In this document: positions 49,312 through 57,671 of the stretch, one piece after another | How the letters are laid out: each line of letters starts with the position of its first letter | Position numbering within the stretch: the first letter of the stretch is position 1 | Origin: JAAXGX01 sp965221595 | Lineage (GTDB): Bacteria; Acidobacteriota; Vicinamibacteria; Vicinamibacterales; UBA8438 | Length of the DNA: 64,000 nt | Reading direction: 5' to 3' | Assembly (NCBI GenBank): GCA_965221595.1 | Contig: OZ244900.1 | Span: forward strand, 1,860,001-1,924,000 | Notes under the pieces: generated by a model | The model's input: only the letters and a program-made list of their open reading frames with translations | Told to the model about the DNA's origin: nothing | The model's database searches: none | Program-made: the position numbers and the translations under genes

Positions 49312-51267
49312 TCAATCCGGCAAGGCGAAGGCGACCAGCTCGCCGTCGCGACCGCGGTCGCTGACGGCGACCACGACGTACTGCCTCCCGTCGTGCAGGT
49401 ACGTCATCGGCGCGCCGGAGGTCCCCGCTTCCAGCTCCGTCTGCCAGAGCACGCGGCCGGTCGCCTTGTCGTAGGCGCGGAACATCCGCCCGCCGGCGTG
49501 GGGCGGCAGCACCTGCATGGACCGCGAGCCGTCGCCCAGGAACAGGAGCGTCCGCGTCAGCAGCGGTGCGGCCCGGCCGGGGGCGCCCAGCCAGGGCAGC
49601 GCCAGGTTTTGGAGCGCCAGGTGGTCGCGCGGCCCGGGCCCGTTCGGGGTCATCCAGACGTGCTCGCCGGTGTTCAGGTCGATGGCGGTGATGCGCCCCC
49701 AGGGCGGCTTGACCAGCGGCAGTCCGCGCGGGCCGTCGATGTACACGTAGGGCGAGCCCTGCAGATAGCGGAACGGTGACACGTCCGGGTCCGCCTCGCG
49801 CAGCCAGATCATCGTCGGGGCGGTGATGGACGGTACGTAGAGCATCTGCGTCTCGGGGTCGTACGCCGCGCCGTTCCAGTTGGCCCCGCCGACCCAGCTC
49901 GGCACTTGCAGCGTGCCAAGGGTTCCGCCCGGCGACTCGTCGCGCACCGACGGCGGCGTGAAGAGGGGCCCCGAGCGGTACTGCCGGAAGATCTCCAGCG
50001 CCTCGGCTCTGAGCTCCGGCGTGAAGTCGATCAGGTCGTCTGCGGTGATGCCCTGCCGATCGAAAGGTGCGGGCCAGGTCGGGAACGGCTGGGTGGGGGA
50101 GAGCCGTTCGCCGGGCACGTCCGACTGCGGCACGGGCCGCTCCTCGATGGGCCACACCGGCTCGCCAGTGACGCGGTCGAACACGTAGGTGAACGCCTGC
50201 TTGCTCACCTGTACCACGGCCTGAATCGGCCGCCCGTCGACAGTGATGTCGGCCAGGATAGGCGTCGACCCCAGGTCGTAGTCCCAGACGCCGTGGTGCA
50301 CCATCTGGAAGTGCCACACGCGGCGCCCGGTGTCGCACTCCAGGCAGAGCAGGCTCTCGGCGAAGAGGTTGTCGCCCGGCCGGTGGCCGCCGTACCAGTT
50401 GTGCGTCGGGGTGGCGGTCGGCAGATAGGCGTAGCCCAGCGCCTCGTCGGCCGCCCCGACGGTCCATGTGTTGCTCGCGCCGGTGTGCTCCCAGGATCCG
50501 TCCTCCCACGTTTCGTTGCCGAACTCGCCCGGCCGCGGAATGGTGTTGAACGTCCACTTGAGCCCGCCGGTGACGGCGTCGAAGCCCCGGATGAGGCCGG
50601 GCGCCTGCTCACGCCTCTCGAACTGGTCGATGGTGAAGATGCCGACGATGATGGTGTCGCGGCAGACGAGCGGTGCGGCTGTCCAGTTGTAGGTTTCGAG
50701 GTGTGGCACGCCCTCCGCCAGGTCGACCATGCCGCCGGCCCCGAACTCGCGCAGCGGATCGCCCGTCTTCGCGTCGAGAGCCACGAGCTGCTCGCCGCTC
50801 ACGATGAAGATGCGCTCGTCGTCACGCTCGGCGTCGATCCAGTAACTCACCCCGCGCGTCGAGCCGCCGCGCGGCCGGCCGGCGCCGTCCTCGAGGGCGC
50901 GGTAGACCCAGGTCGTCTCGCCCGTGGCCGGATCGATGGCCGCCGCTTGCCCGAGGTTGGTTCCCATGAAGAGCCGGCCGCCGACCATCAGCGGCGTGGC
51001 CAGCAGCGTCGGGTTGAACTGCAGCTCGGGGTCGCGGTCGGCCAGCTCGTGATCGACCGAGCGCCAGCGCCAGGCGATGCGCAGATCCTGGACGTTGTCG
51101 GGGTCGATCTGGTCCAGTGGCGAGTACTTCGAGCCGCCCACGTCCCCGGCGTAGCTGCGCCACTCTCCGCCCGCCGGGCCCTGCTGCGCGGCCACGACGG
51201 CGCCCGCAGCGAGGAAGGCCGCGCCGAGGGCGCACGTTCCAGCCAGCGACAACCAGGCTCTCCGCAT
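49312..51267 (-). CDS. PQQ-dependent quinoprotein dehydrogenase 1
   Basis: A 651-residue periplasmic eight-bladed beta-propeller oxidoreductase of the glucose/alcohol quinoprotein group. After a signal peptide it shows GEWRSYAGDVGGSKYSPLDQI, the typical start of the first blade, and many W-docking motifs (AIDPATGETTWVYRA, ALDAKTGDPLREFG, AFDAVTGGLKWTF, AYDKATGRVLWQTEL). The HHGVWDYDL segment and GDNLFAESLLCLE match quinoprotein glucose-dehydrogenase-like enzymes. It lacks the five membrane helices of membrane-bound glucose dehydrogenase, so it is soluble. By eye it is closely similar to the gene at the right edge. It lies 40 bases after PQQ dehydrogenase 2 on the same strand. Confidence 0.87.
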   Translation of the reverse strand: MRRAWLSLAGTCALGAAFLAAGAVVAAQQGPAGGEWRSYAGDVGGSKYSPLDQIDPDNVQDLRIAWRWRSVDHELADRDPELQFNPTLLATPLMVGGRLFMGTNLGQAAAIDPATGETTWVYRALEDGAGRPRGGSTRGVSYWIDAERDDERIFIVSGEQLVALDAKTGDPLREFGAGGMVDLAEGVPHLETYNWTAAPLVCRDTIIVGIFTIDQFERREQAPGLIRGFDAVTGGLKWTFNTIPRPGEFGNETWEDGSWEHTGASNTWTVGAADEALGYAYLPTATPTHNWYGGHRPGDNLFAESLLCLECDTGRRVWHFQMVHHGVWDYDLGSTPILADITVDGRPIQAVVQVSKQAFTYVFDRVTGEPVWPIEERPVPQSDVPGERLSPTQPFPTWPAPFDRQGITADDLIDFTPELRAEALEIFRQYRSGPLFTPPSVRDESPGGTLGTLQVPSWVGGANWNGAAYDPETQMLYVPSITAPTMIWLREADPDVSPFRYLQGSPYVYIDGPRGLPLVKPPWGRITAIDLNTGEHVWMTPNGPGPRDHLALQNLALPWLGAPGRAAPLLTRTLLFLGDGSRSMQVLPPHAGGRMFRAYDKATGRVLWQTELEAGTSGAPMTYLHDGRQYVVVAVSDRGRDGELVAFALPD

Positions 51268-51307
51268 CCCGTGTCTCCTTTGTCAGTGAATGGGATCGCG
51301 CGCCGTC

Positions 51308-53119
51308 TTACGACTCGGGCAGCGCGAAGGTCACGAGCACGTTGCTACCCATCGGCGCCTCCATCTCGGCGGCGTAGTTCGTCAGCCGGAAGATGGACGA
51401 GCCGCCCACGGGCACGGTGAGGTACTGCCGGCCGCCGGCGCGGTATGTAATCGGAAAGCCGGTGATCTGGCTGCCAAGAATCGTCTCCCACAGCACCTCG
51501 CCGGTTTCCGCGTCGAAGGCGCGGTAGCGGCGGTTCAGGTCCCCGTGGAAGACGACGTTGCCCGCCGTGGCCAGGGTCGAGCCCGCGTTCGGTGCCCGCT
51601 GGCTGTAGCGCCACACCTCTCGCCCGGTCGCAATGTCGACCGCCCGCACCTCGGTCAGGTCGCCCTCCTCCTCGTAGCCCGGCTCGGGCTGCGTGAAGCG
51701 CGGGCTCGCGCCCGAGATCGACTGGTCGTTGGCCGTCTGGTTCAGACAGGAGCGATTGATCGGAATGTACAGCAGCCCCGTCTGCGGGCTGTACGACCAG
51801 GACCACCAGCCCTTGACGTTGTGGCCGCAGATGATGAACTGGTCGCCGATCTCACGCGCCACCAGGTCCATGTTTATGAATACCTGCCCGGTGGCCGGGT
51901 CGATGTCGCTGATGACGAACCGCTCCGTGCTCTCGTAGGGCAGCGGCGTCGCCCACAGGAACTCGCCGGTCGCGCGGTCGATGACGAACAGCCCGCCCGG
52001 CTCGCCCATGGTGACGACGACCTGGCGCTCTTCGGCCGTGCCGGCCAGGCGCGGGTTGATCCACATGACCGCTTCGGGGTCGGGATTCACCACCGTGTCG
52101 ATCAGCGTGCGTTCCTGGACGAAGTCCTGGTCCCAGTCGTCGCAGGGCAGGTGCTGGTAGTACCAGTCCAGCTGGCCCGAGTCCACTCCGATGGCGACCG
52201 TGGAGTTGGAGTACAGCTCGCACGGCGTGCCGTCGCCCACGTCCCAGGTGCCGCGCCGCACGATGCGGGGGTAGGGCAGGGGCACGGCGATGCCCCAGTA
52301 GACGAGGCCCAACTGCGGATCGTAGCTGCCGGGCGCGCCCCACGGCGAGACGTGCACGCGGCTGCTGGTCGGCACGTTACCCCATGTCTGCCCGCCCGGA
52401 TCGTCGGCGCCGGCGGCCGTGTACACGCGCCACAGTTCGCTGCCGTCGTCCGCATCGTGGGCCGAGATGAAGCAGCGCGCCGAGAGGCTGGCGGGGCTGC
52501 AGGTCCGACCGGTGATGACCTTGCCGTCGATGATCATCGCGCCCGACGAGTGCGTGATCCCGTCCCGGTAGTCGGCCAGCTCGTTCTCCCAGGCCGCCGC
52601 GCCGGTACGCGCGTCGATGGCCACCAGGTGCGCATCGGCCGTCAGGTGGTAGATGTGATTGCCGTAGAGGGCCAGGTGCCGCGTGCGGTTGCCCAGCGTC
52701 GCGTACTGCCGCAGGTCCGCGGGTGCTTCGCGCCGGTAGTCCCAAAGCAGATCGCCGGTCGTGGCATCGAGCGCCTGCAGGTGGTCGCCGTTGTTGGCGA
52801 TGTACATCACGCCGTCGTACACCAGCGGCTGGACCTGTTGCGGCCCCTCGTCCATGGCCCGCATCCAGGCCAGCTGCAATTGGTGCACGTTGTCGCGGTT
52901 GATGTCCGACAGGGGGCTGTAGCCCTGCAGGTCGTACGTCCGGTGCGCCATCAGCCAGTCCTCGGGGTCGGGGTCTAGCAGCATCGCGTCCGTGACGGGC
53001 ACGAACGACCGCACCTCGCGGGTGGTGGTCTCGTTCTGCTGGGCACTCAGCGCCGCGGCGAAGACGAGGACCGCAAGGCCGCCCAGCGCCCCGGCAAACG
53101 CCGCGTATCGGTTCCGCAT
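51308..53119 (-). CDS. PQQ-dependent quinoprotein dehydrogenase 2 (alcohol-dehydrogenase-like)
   Basis: A 603-residue exported quinoprotein. It follows the methanol/ethanol dehydrogenase plan: LMAHRTYDLQGYSPLSDINRDNV, ALDATTGDLLWDYRR, GAMIIDGKVITGR, ISAHDADDGSELWRVYT, TWGNVPTSSRV and a C-terminal YRAFDAETGEVLWETILGS with YRAGGRQYLTVPVGG. The adjacent Cys-Cys of classical methanol dehydrogenases is not evident; CSPASLSARC supplies a more separated pair. A signal peptide (AAALSAQQ) and an AGGAGG site are present. It leads a two-gene operon with PQQ dehydrogenase 1. The two belong to different subgroups, suggesting different alcohol or sugar substrates. Confidence 0.87.
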   Translation of the reverse strand: MRNRYAAFAGALGGLAVLVFAAALSAQQNETTTREVRSFVPVTDAMLLDPDPEDWLMAHRTYDLQGYSPLSDINRDNVHQLQLAWMRAMDEGPQQVQPLVYDGVMYIANNGDHLQALDATTGDLLWDYRREAPADLRQYATLGNRTRHLALYGNHIYHLTADAHLVAIDARTGAAAWENELADYRDGITHSSGAMIIDGKVITGRTCSPASLSARCFISAHDADDGSELWRVYTAAGADDPGGQTWGNVPTSSRVHVSPWGAPGSYDPQLGLVYWGIAVPLPYPRIVRRGTWDVGDGTPCELYSNSTVAIGVDSGQLDWYYQHLPCDDWDQDFVQERTLIDTVVNPDPEAVMWINPRLAGTAEERQVVVTMGEPGGLFVIDRATGEFLWATPLPYESTERFVISDIDPATGQVFINMDLVAREIGDQFIICGHNVKGWWSWSYSPQTGLLYIPINRSCLNQTANDQSISGASPRFTQPEPGYEEEGDLTEVRAVDIATGREVWRYSQRAPNAGSTLATAGNVVFHGDLNRRYRAFDAETGEVLWETILGSQITGFPITYRAGGRQYLTVPVGGSSIFRLTNYAAEMEAPMGSNVLVTFALPES

Positions 53120-53749
53120 GGTCGCCTCCTGCTTCCTTCTGCCAAGAGCCGCCGGCCGCCTCTGCGGCTGCCCGCCGGTCGACCTCTGCGCCTGCGTGCA
53201 GCCTACCGGAACTTGCAGCGGGATCCAACGCCCGTGGTCCGCATGGCACGCACGGCGCCGCGGCGGGAGCGGCAGGGCAACGGGGACACGGCCAGCGGGC
53301 ACGCGGCGGTTCCGGCGCCGGCCTGCCTGATCGTCATGCGGCAGACTCTCGGACGCCTGACGTCAAATCGACCAGATCATTCTTCCGAAAACTGATGGGA
53401 TTCCAGTGGTCGACCTCCGCGCCGGACAGGTCCTCCAGGTTCCAAGCGTTCTGGTACGACAGGGGCGGCTCGCTCGTCGGCACGCACGACCACAGCGTGT
53501 CATCCTGCCTGATGGTCCACAACACCCACCTATTGCAGAAAACGCCAGAGGTAATAAAGAGCGCCGCTTGCTGTGGCTTCGGCAGGCGGCATCCGAGTGA
53601 TGCGGTGCTCGATCTGCCGGCCGAGCGTGGGTCGCTCGAGGCGCGCCTCAGGGTACGGAGGCGGATGCCTCAGGGTCGTTGGCCGGCGCCGACCGAGACG
53701 CGCGATTGCCGTTCCCGGCCACATCGAGCCTCCTGCCGCCGCCCGCCGG
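53120..53749. other. Long gap with an AT-richer gene relic
   Basis: The 630 bases between PQQ dehydrogenase 2 and PDLQG paralogue 3 hold no intact gene that I recognise. The right-most part of the PQQ leader has its ribosome-binding site. From about 53340 to 53580 base composition drops below the surroundings and a protein-like frame on the minus strand appears; see the separate entry. The remaining sequence shows nothing I can name. Confidence 0.45.
53334..53525 (-). pseudogene. Probable fragment of a lost gene, or small orphan protein
   Basis: A 63-codon frame from GTG to TGA reads MLWTIRQDDTLWSCVPTSEP, then PPLSYQNAWNLEDLSGAEVD, then HWNPISFRKND near the end. Residue composition (Trp, Asn, Tyr, Asp) and codon use are unlike shadow frames here. 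The protein-like reading continues upstream in the same frame for about 20 more codons (PQQAALFITSGVFCNRW) without a start codon before the next stop at about 53646. That favours a truncated gene over a complete small one. I do not recognise the family. No ribosome-binding site is apparent. Confidence 0.3.
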
Positions 53750-54781
53750 TCAGCGCGCCCCGGCCTCGGCCGCGGCGCGCCGCTCCTGGGCGCGCGCGCC
53801 GCTGAGGATGTTACGCACCGCCTGCTGGCCCTCCTGGCAGGCATACTCGAGGATGTGGTCCGGGGCGCCTGCGCTGGTCAGCGGCAGCGCCACGGTCCAG
53901 TCGCGAACGAACGTCCGTGGGTCGTCGATCGTGACCTCGTACTCGATGGTGAAAGGGTCGACTCGCGTGAAACGCTCGACGACGCGCAGGTCGGTGCTGT
54001 GGGCCACCTGCGAGGCCTCGCCGCGCACCGGATGCAGAGGCGTCCGGCCGGTGAAGTTGCCCACCTCGACGACGAGCGTGTCGCCCTCCCAGCGGCCCCG
54101 CGAGTCGCCCATCCACTGGCGGATGCCGGCGGCGAGGGGCAGCCGGTCGTCGACCGGGATGATGCGGGCGTCGTGGATCATCTCGTAGAGGATCACCACA
54201 TAACCCGGGCTCTGCAGGATCTGGTAGTTGTTGTTGTAGAAGGTAGGGAACATGGACCCGGGGATGCCGCGCGTGATGCAACGGTCCCAGGCGCTCAGAT
54301 CCTGCCAGCTTTCGAACGGCATCGCGAGCCGCTCGCGGTTCACGGTGCCGATGATGTGCCGCCCGCGGGCCTCGGCAGTCAGGGCCGGCACCTGCCCGTC
54401 GGGCGGGTCCACGACCTGCGATGTGCGGTTGGAGACCTTGCCCAGATGTTCGTACCAGTGGTCGGGTCCGGCCGTCGAGCCCTCGTTCGACGACACTTCC
54501 GCGGCCCGTACCCGCTCGACGGCCTCGGCCTGCGCGGCCGCGAGTTCCTCGTCGGTCAGGAACTGCCGCTCGCCGAACTCGGCCGGCCGCTCGAACGGTG
54601 TCGAGGTGGTATTCGACCAGATGCCCTGCAGGTCCGGGTCGCCCCACGCCGTGCGGGGCGCGGCGTACGGTGCGGCGGCGTCGCCCCGGTCCTGGCCGGC
54701 CGGCGGCCCCGGCGCGAGCCACGAAGCCGCGGCCATGCCGAGAGTGAAAGCAGCGATGCGCGCACCGGTTGCAAGAGGCAT
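53750..54781 (-). CDS. PDLQG-family secreted protein, paralogue 3 (variant C-terminal motif)
   Basis: A 343-residue exported protein of the four-copy family. A signal peptide is followed by PRTAWGDPDLQGIWSNTTSTPFERP, QVVDPPDGQVP, WDRCITR, YNNNYQILQSPGYVVILYEMIHDARIIPV, WMGDSRGRWEGDTLVVEVGNF, YEVTIDDPRTF and EYACQEGQQAVRNILSGARAQE. The otherwise constant CHEGN motif is CQEGQ here, losing the His and the Asn. A GGAGGG site precedes the ATG, and TATAAT lies 36 bases further up on the same strand. Function unknown; if the His is catalytic this copy may be inactive or altered. Confidence 0.8.
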   Translation of the reverse strand: MPLATGARIAAFTLGMAAASWLAPGPPAGQDRGDAAAPYAAPRTAWGDPDLQGIWSNTTSTPFERPAEFGERQFLTDEELAAAQAEAVERVRAAEVSSNEGSTAGPDHWYEHLGKVSNRTSQVVDPPDGQVPALTAEARGRHIIGTVNRERLAMPFESWQDLSAWDRCITRGIPGSMFPTFYNNNYQILQSPGYVVILYEMIHDARIIPVDDRLPLAAGIRQWMGDSRGRWEGDTLVVEVGNFTGRTPLHPVRGEASQVAHSTDLRVVERFTRVDPFTIEYEVTIDDPRTFVRDWTVALPLTSAGAPDHILEYACQEGQQAVRNILSGARAQERRAAAEAGAR

Positions 54782-54817
54782 CTGACCCTCCTTGGCGACG
54801 GAACGATGAGTGGACGG

Positions 54818-54823
54818 ATTATA
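54818..54823 (-). promoter_or_regulatory. Candidate -10 box for PDLQG paralogue 3
   Basis: A perfect TATAAT on the minus strand, 36 bases ahead of the ATG, in an otherwise GC-rich gap. No clear -35. Confidence 0.35.
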
Positions 54824-54974
54824 GGCCCGTGACGGGCGTTGTGCTGCCAGCGGGGCCGTCCGTTCCGCAGGACCGACTTGCTCGCCGGGCGGAGAGACGG
54901 GTTCCCGTTGCAGTGTTCGAGGAGCACGTGCAATACCTTCCATGTCGGATGGGTGCGCACCGCCGGCCGGCGCT

Positions 54975-56288
54975 CTACGTCTCCCGCAGGAACGCCAATA
55001 GCAGACGCACGGTCTCCTCCGGCTGCTCCTGCTGCACCCAGTGGCCGGCGCCGGCCAGCAGGTGTACGCCGCGCAGGTCGGTGCAGGCGCTCTCCTGCAT
55101 CTGCTCCAGCCGCCCGGGGCGCTGGTAGACGCCCCAGTCGCTCGCACCGGCGATGAAGATCGACGGGATATCGATGCTGCGGCCAGCGAAGGTCAGCGGC
55201 TCGTCCGCGATGACGCCGGAGCGGTACCACTGCAGCCCGCCCTGGAAGCCGTTGCGCTCGTACTCCATGGTGTAGACGCGGAGCTCGTCGTCCGGCAGCC
55301 AGCGGTTGGCCGCGATCTCGGACGCGGTCGGCATCTCGCGGGCGACTGTCTCCGCCATGCCCATGTCGAGGTCCATGATGTAGTAGGTCGGCATCTGCGC
55401 GACCTCGGTCGCCGTCCACGCCGCCAGCCGGTGCGGGCGGTTCGCGGCCCAATCGGCGCTCTTGTGGTGGTAGTAGGCGCGCAGGAACGCGTGGACGCCC
55501 TGCGGGGCGCGCCACATGTCAGAGTTGGCTTCGCGCGTTCCGTAGTAGCGCTGGTAGTGCTTGCGCGGGCGCGGCAGACGCGCCAGCGCCACGTGTATGT
55601 CCGGCTCGGCGGGCGGAGCTGCATGCGGGCCGTCGTCCGCCGTCCCGAATGGGAACGACGGCGTGCCGCCGAACGGGGCGCTCATCAGGGCCACGGCGCG
55701 GAACACGTCCGGCCGCGCCACGGCGCACCAGGCCGCGATCGGGGAACCGAAGTCGTGGCCGATGACGGCGTCCACGGTGCGGTAGCCGAACGCCGACACG
55801 AGCGCGAGCGCGTCGCGCACGGCGTTCATGCGGCTGAACGGACGCAGGTCGCCGTCGTAGTCCGCGCTCCAGCCCGTCGTGCGACCGTAGCCGCGCTGGT
55901 CCGGCGCCAGCACGTGGTAGCCGGCGGCGGCCAGCGGCGCCATCACGTGTCGCCAACTGTAGCCGAGCTCCGGAAAGCCGTGGAGCAGTAGCAGGGCCGG
56001 GCGCCCGCCGGTCTCGAAGCCGGCCTCGAGGACGTGCATCGTGAGCCCGTTGACGCCGTGGACGAACCGCGAGCGGATGCCCGGGGGCAGCCAGTCCGGG
56101 TCGTACACGCCGACCGCTGCGGGCTGTGCACGGGACGCCGCCGACACGGCCCGGGCGGCCAGCCTCTCCGTGGGCAGTTCCCGTATGACCGCCGCGGAAC
56201 CGAGCACGGCGCCGACGCCCTGCATCATGCGGCGGCGGGTGAGGGCGCCCTGATCGGTGCCGCCTGTCGTCTGCGTGCGTATGGTCAT
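54975..56288 (-). CDS. Exported alpha/beta hydrolase, epoxide-hydrolase-like
   Basis: A 437-residue protein. A twin-arginine-like start (TRRRMMQGVGAVLG, residues 17-30) suggests Tat export. The alpha/beta-hydrolase fold shows HGFPE (103-107, oxyanion loop with Pro as in epoxide hydrolases and haloalkane dehalogenases), the nucleophile Asp179 in GHDFGS and the late GHWVQQEQPEE histidine. An Asp nucleophile excludes a serine esterase. A lid region around residues 220-300 is Tyr- and Trp-rich. Epoxide hydrolase is most likely; dehalogenase is possible. A GGAGGTGAAGTG stretch precedes the ATG. It diverges from the amidohydrolase gene. Confidence 0.82.
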   Translation of the reverse strand: MTIRTQTTGGTDQGALTRRRMMQGVGAVLGSAAVIRELPTERLAARAVSAASRAQPAAVGVYDPDWLPPGIRSRFVHGVNGLTMHVLEAGFETGGRPALLLLHGFPELGYSWRHVMAPLAAAGYHVLAPDQRGYGRTTGWSADYDGDLRPFSRMNAVRDALALVSAFGYRTVDAVIGHDFGSPIAAWCAVARPDVFRAVALMSAPFGGTPSFPFGTADDGPHAAPPAEPDIHVALARLPRPRKHYQRYYGTREANSDMWRAPQGVHAFLRAYYHHKSADWAANRPHRLAAWTATEVAQMPTYYIMDLDMGMAETVAREMPTASEIAANRWLPDDELRVYTMEYERNGFQGGLQWYRSGVIADEPLTFAGRSIDIPSIFIAGASDWGVYQRPGRLEQMQESACTDLRGVHLLAGAGHWVQQEQPEETVRLLLAFLRET

Positions 56289-56363
56289 CACTTCACCTCC
56301 GTGCCGTGCGGGCCCGGCCACCACGACAGCACGGCCGCGGCGCGGGCCTCACGGTATCCCGTC

Positions 56364-56372
56364 TGTTATACA
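56364..56372 (+). promoter_or_regulatory. Candidate extended -10 ahead of an amidohydrolase
   Basis: TGTTATACA, inside the small dyad CTGT-TAT-ACAG, lies 62 bases before the ATG in the divergent gap. It resembles TGTTGTACA ahead of the secreted hydrolase at 36.2 kb. Confidence 0.25.
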
Positions 56373-56434
56373 GTCGGGCACACGTGGAATCCACACCGCC
56401 GGCGCCTGTCGTACCGGACGGACGGGAGGATCGA

Positions 56435-57655
56435 ATGACCAGACGCGTCCTGTTGCTCGTGCTCGCCCTGCTCGTGGCGGCGCCGGCCGCGACGGCCCAG
56501 GAGCTCCCCGTGATCCTTCACGCCGGCCGGCTCATCGACGGCGCGGGTGGTGTGCACGAGGATGTCACCATCACCGTGCAGGGGTCGCGGATCACGGACG
56601 TAGACACCGGTGGCGCCGGCCGCCGCGCTACGTACGACCTGTCGGCGCTGACGGTCCTGCCGGGCCTGATCGACACGCACGTCCACCTGACTGCGCACTT
56701 CGACGCCGACGGGCGTACCCACGACGACCCCGATGAGCCGCCGGCCCGGACGATCCTGCATGCCGCGGAGAATGCCTACGCCACGCTGATGGCGGGGTTT
56801 ACCACCGTCCAGAGCCTGGGCAGCCCGCTCGACCGCGACCTGCGCGATGCCATCGCCCGCGGCACGCTGCCGGGTCCCCGCGTGCTGACCTCGCTGCGGC
56901 CCGTCACGGCCGGTACCGGCTCGCTCGCGGACATCCGGGCCTTCGTGCGCGAGCTGGCGGCCGACGGCGCCGACGTGGTGAAGGTCTTCGCCTCGGCCAG
57001 CATTCGCGAGGGCGGCGGCCTGGTGATGAGCCGGGAGCAGCTCGCGGCCGTGTGCGGAGAGGCTGCGGCACTGGGCCTGCGCACCGTAGTCCATGCCTAC
57101 GGCACCGACGGCGTGACGGCCGCCGTCGAGGCGGGCTGCGGCGGCATCGAACACGGCAACCGTTACGACGATGCGACAATCGAGTTGCTCGCCGAGCACG
57201 GCACGTACCTCGATCCCCACGTCGGGTCGCTGTGGGCCAACTACTTCGAGCACAAGTCCCGGTTCATCGGCCTGGGAAACTACACCGAGGAGGGCTTCGC
57301 GCTGATGGAGGAGGCGCGGGTCGTCGGCTACGAGACGTTTCGCCGCACGCTGGCCCACGGCGGCGTGCGTGTGGTCTACGGGACCGACGCGGTGGCCGGC
57401 GCGCACGGACGCAATGCCGAGGAGCTGGTCTACCGGGTCCGTGACGGCGGCCAGGACCCGCTGGACGCCATCGTCTCCGCCGCGTCGCTGGCCGCGGAGT
57501 CACTCGGACTCGACGATCGGATCGGCACGGTGCGGACGGGCTACGAGGCCGATCTCATCGCCGTCGCCGGCAATCCGCTCGACGAGATCGCTGCGCTGCG
57601 CGACGTGCGCTTCGTCATGAAGGGCGGCGTCGTCTTCAAGAACGTCGCGCAGTAG
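56435..57655 (+). CDS. Secreted amidohydrolase (imidazolonepropionase/prolidase-like)
   Basis: A 406-residue metal-dependent hydrolase. A signal peptide (MTRRVLLLVLALLVAAPAATAQ) marks it as exported. The TIM-barrel site has DTHVHL (HxH), a lysine in ADVVKVFAS (the carboxylated bridging position), TVVHAYG, GIEHGN and a terminal Asp in VYGTDAVAG. This set is typical of the Xaa-Pro dipeptidase/imidazolonepropionase-related group that cleaves small amides or N-acyl dipeptides. The last part (GYEADLIAVAGNPLDEI) is the usual composite beta domain. The start follows GGGAGGA. It converges with the VOC gene. Confidence 0.88.
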   Translation: MTRRVLLLVLALLVAAPAATAQELPVILHAGRLIDGAGGVHEDVTITVQGSRITDVDTGGAGRRATYDLSALTVLPGLIDTHVHLTAHFDADGRTHDDPDEPPARTILHAAENAYATLMAGFTTVQSLGSPLDRDLRDAIARGTLPGPRVLTSLRPVTAGTGSLADIRAFVRELAADGADVVKVFASASIREGGGLVMSREQLAAVCGEAAALGLRTVVHAYGTDGVTAAVEAGCGGIEHGNRYDDATIELLAEHGTYLDPHVGSLWANYFEHKSRFIGLGNYTEEGFALMEEARVVGYETFRRTLAHGGVRVVYGTDAVAGAHGRNAEELVYRVRDGGQDPLDAIVSAASLAAESLGLDDRIGTVRTGYEADLIAVAGNPLDEIAALRDVRFVMKGGVVFKNVAQ

Positions 57656-57671
57656 GCCGCCTGCCGCGCGG

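Noticed and set aside
53150..53330. Possible promoter TTGGAT-17-TAGGCT ahead of PQQ dehydrogenase 2
   Set aside because: Only three to four matches in each hexamer, which is expected by chance.
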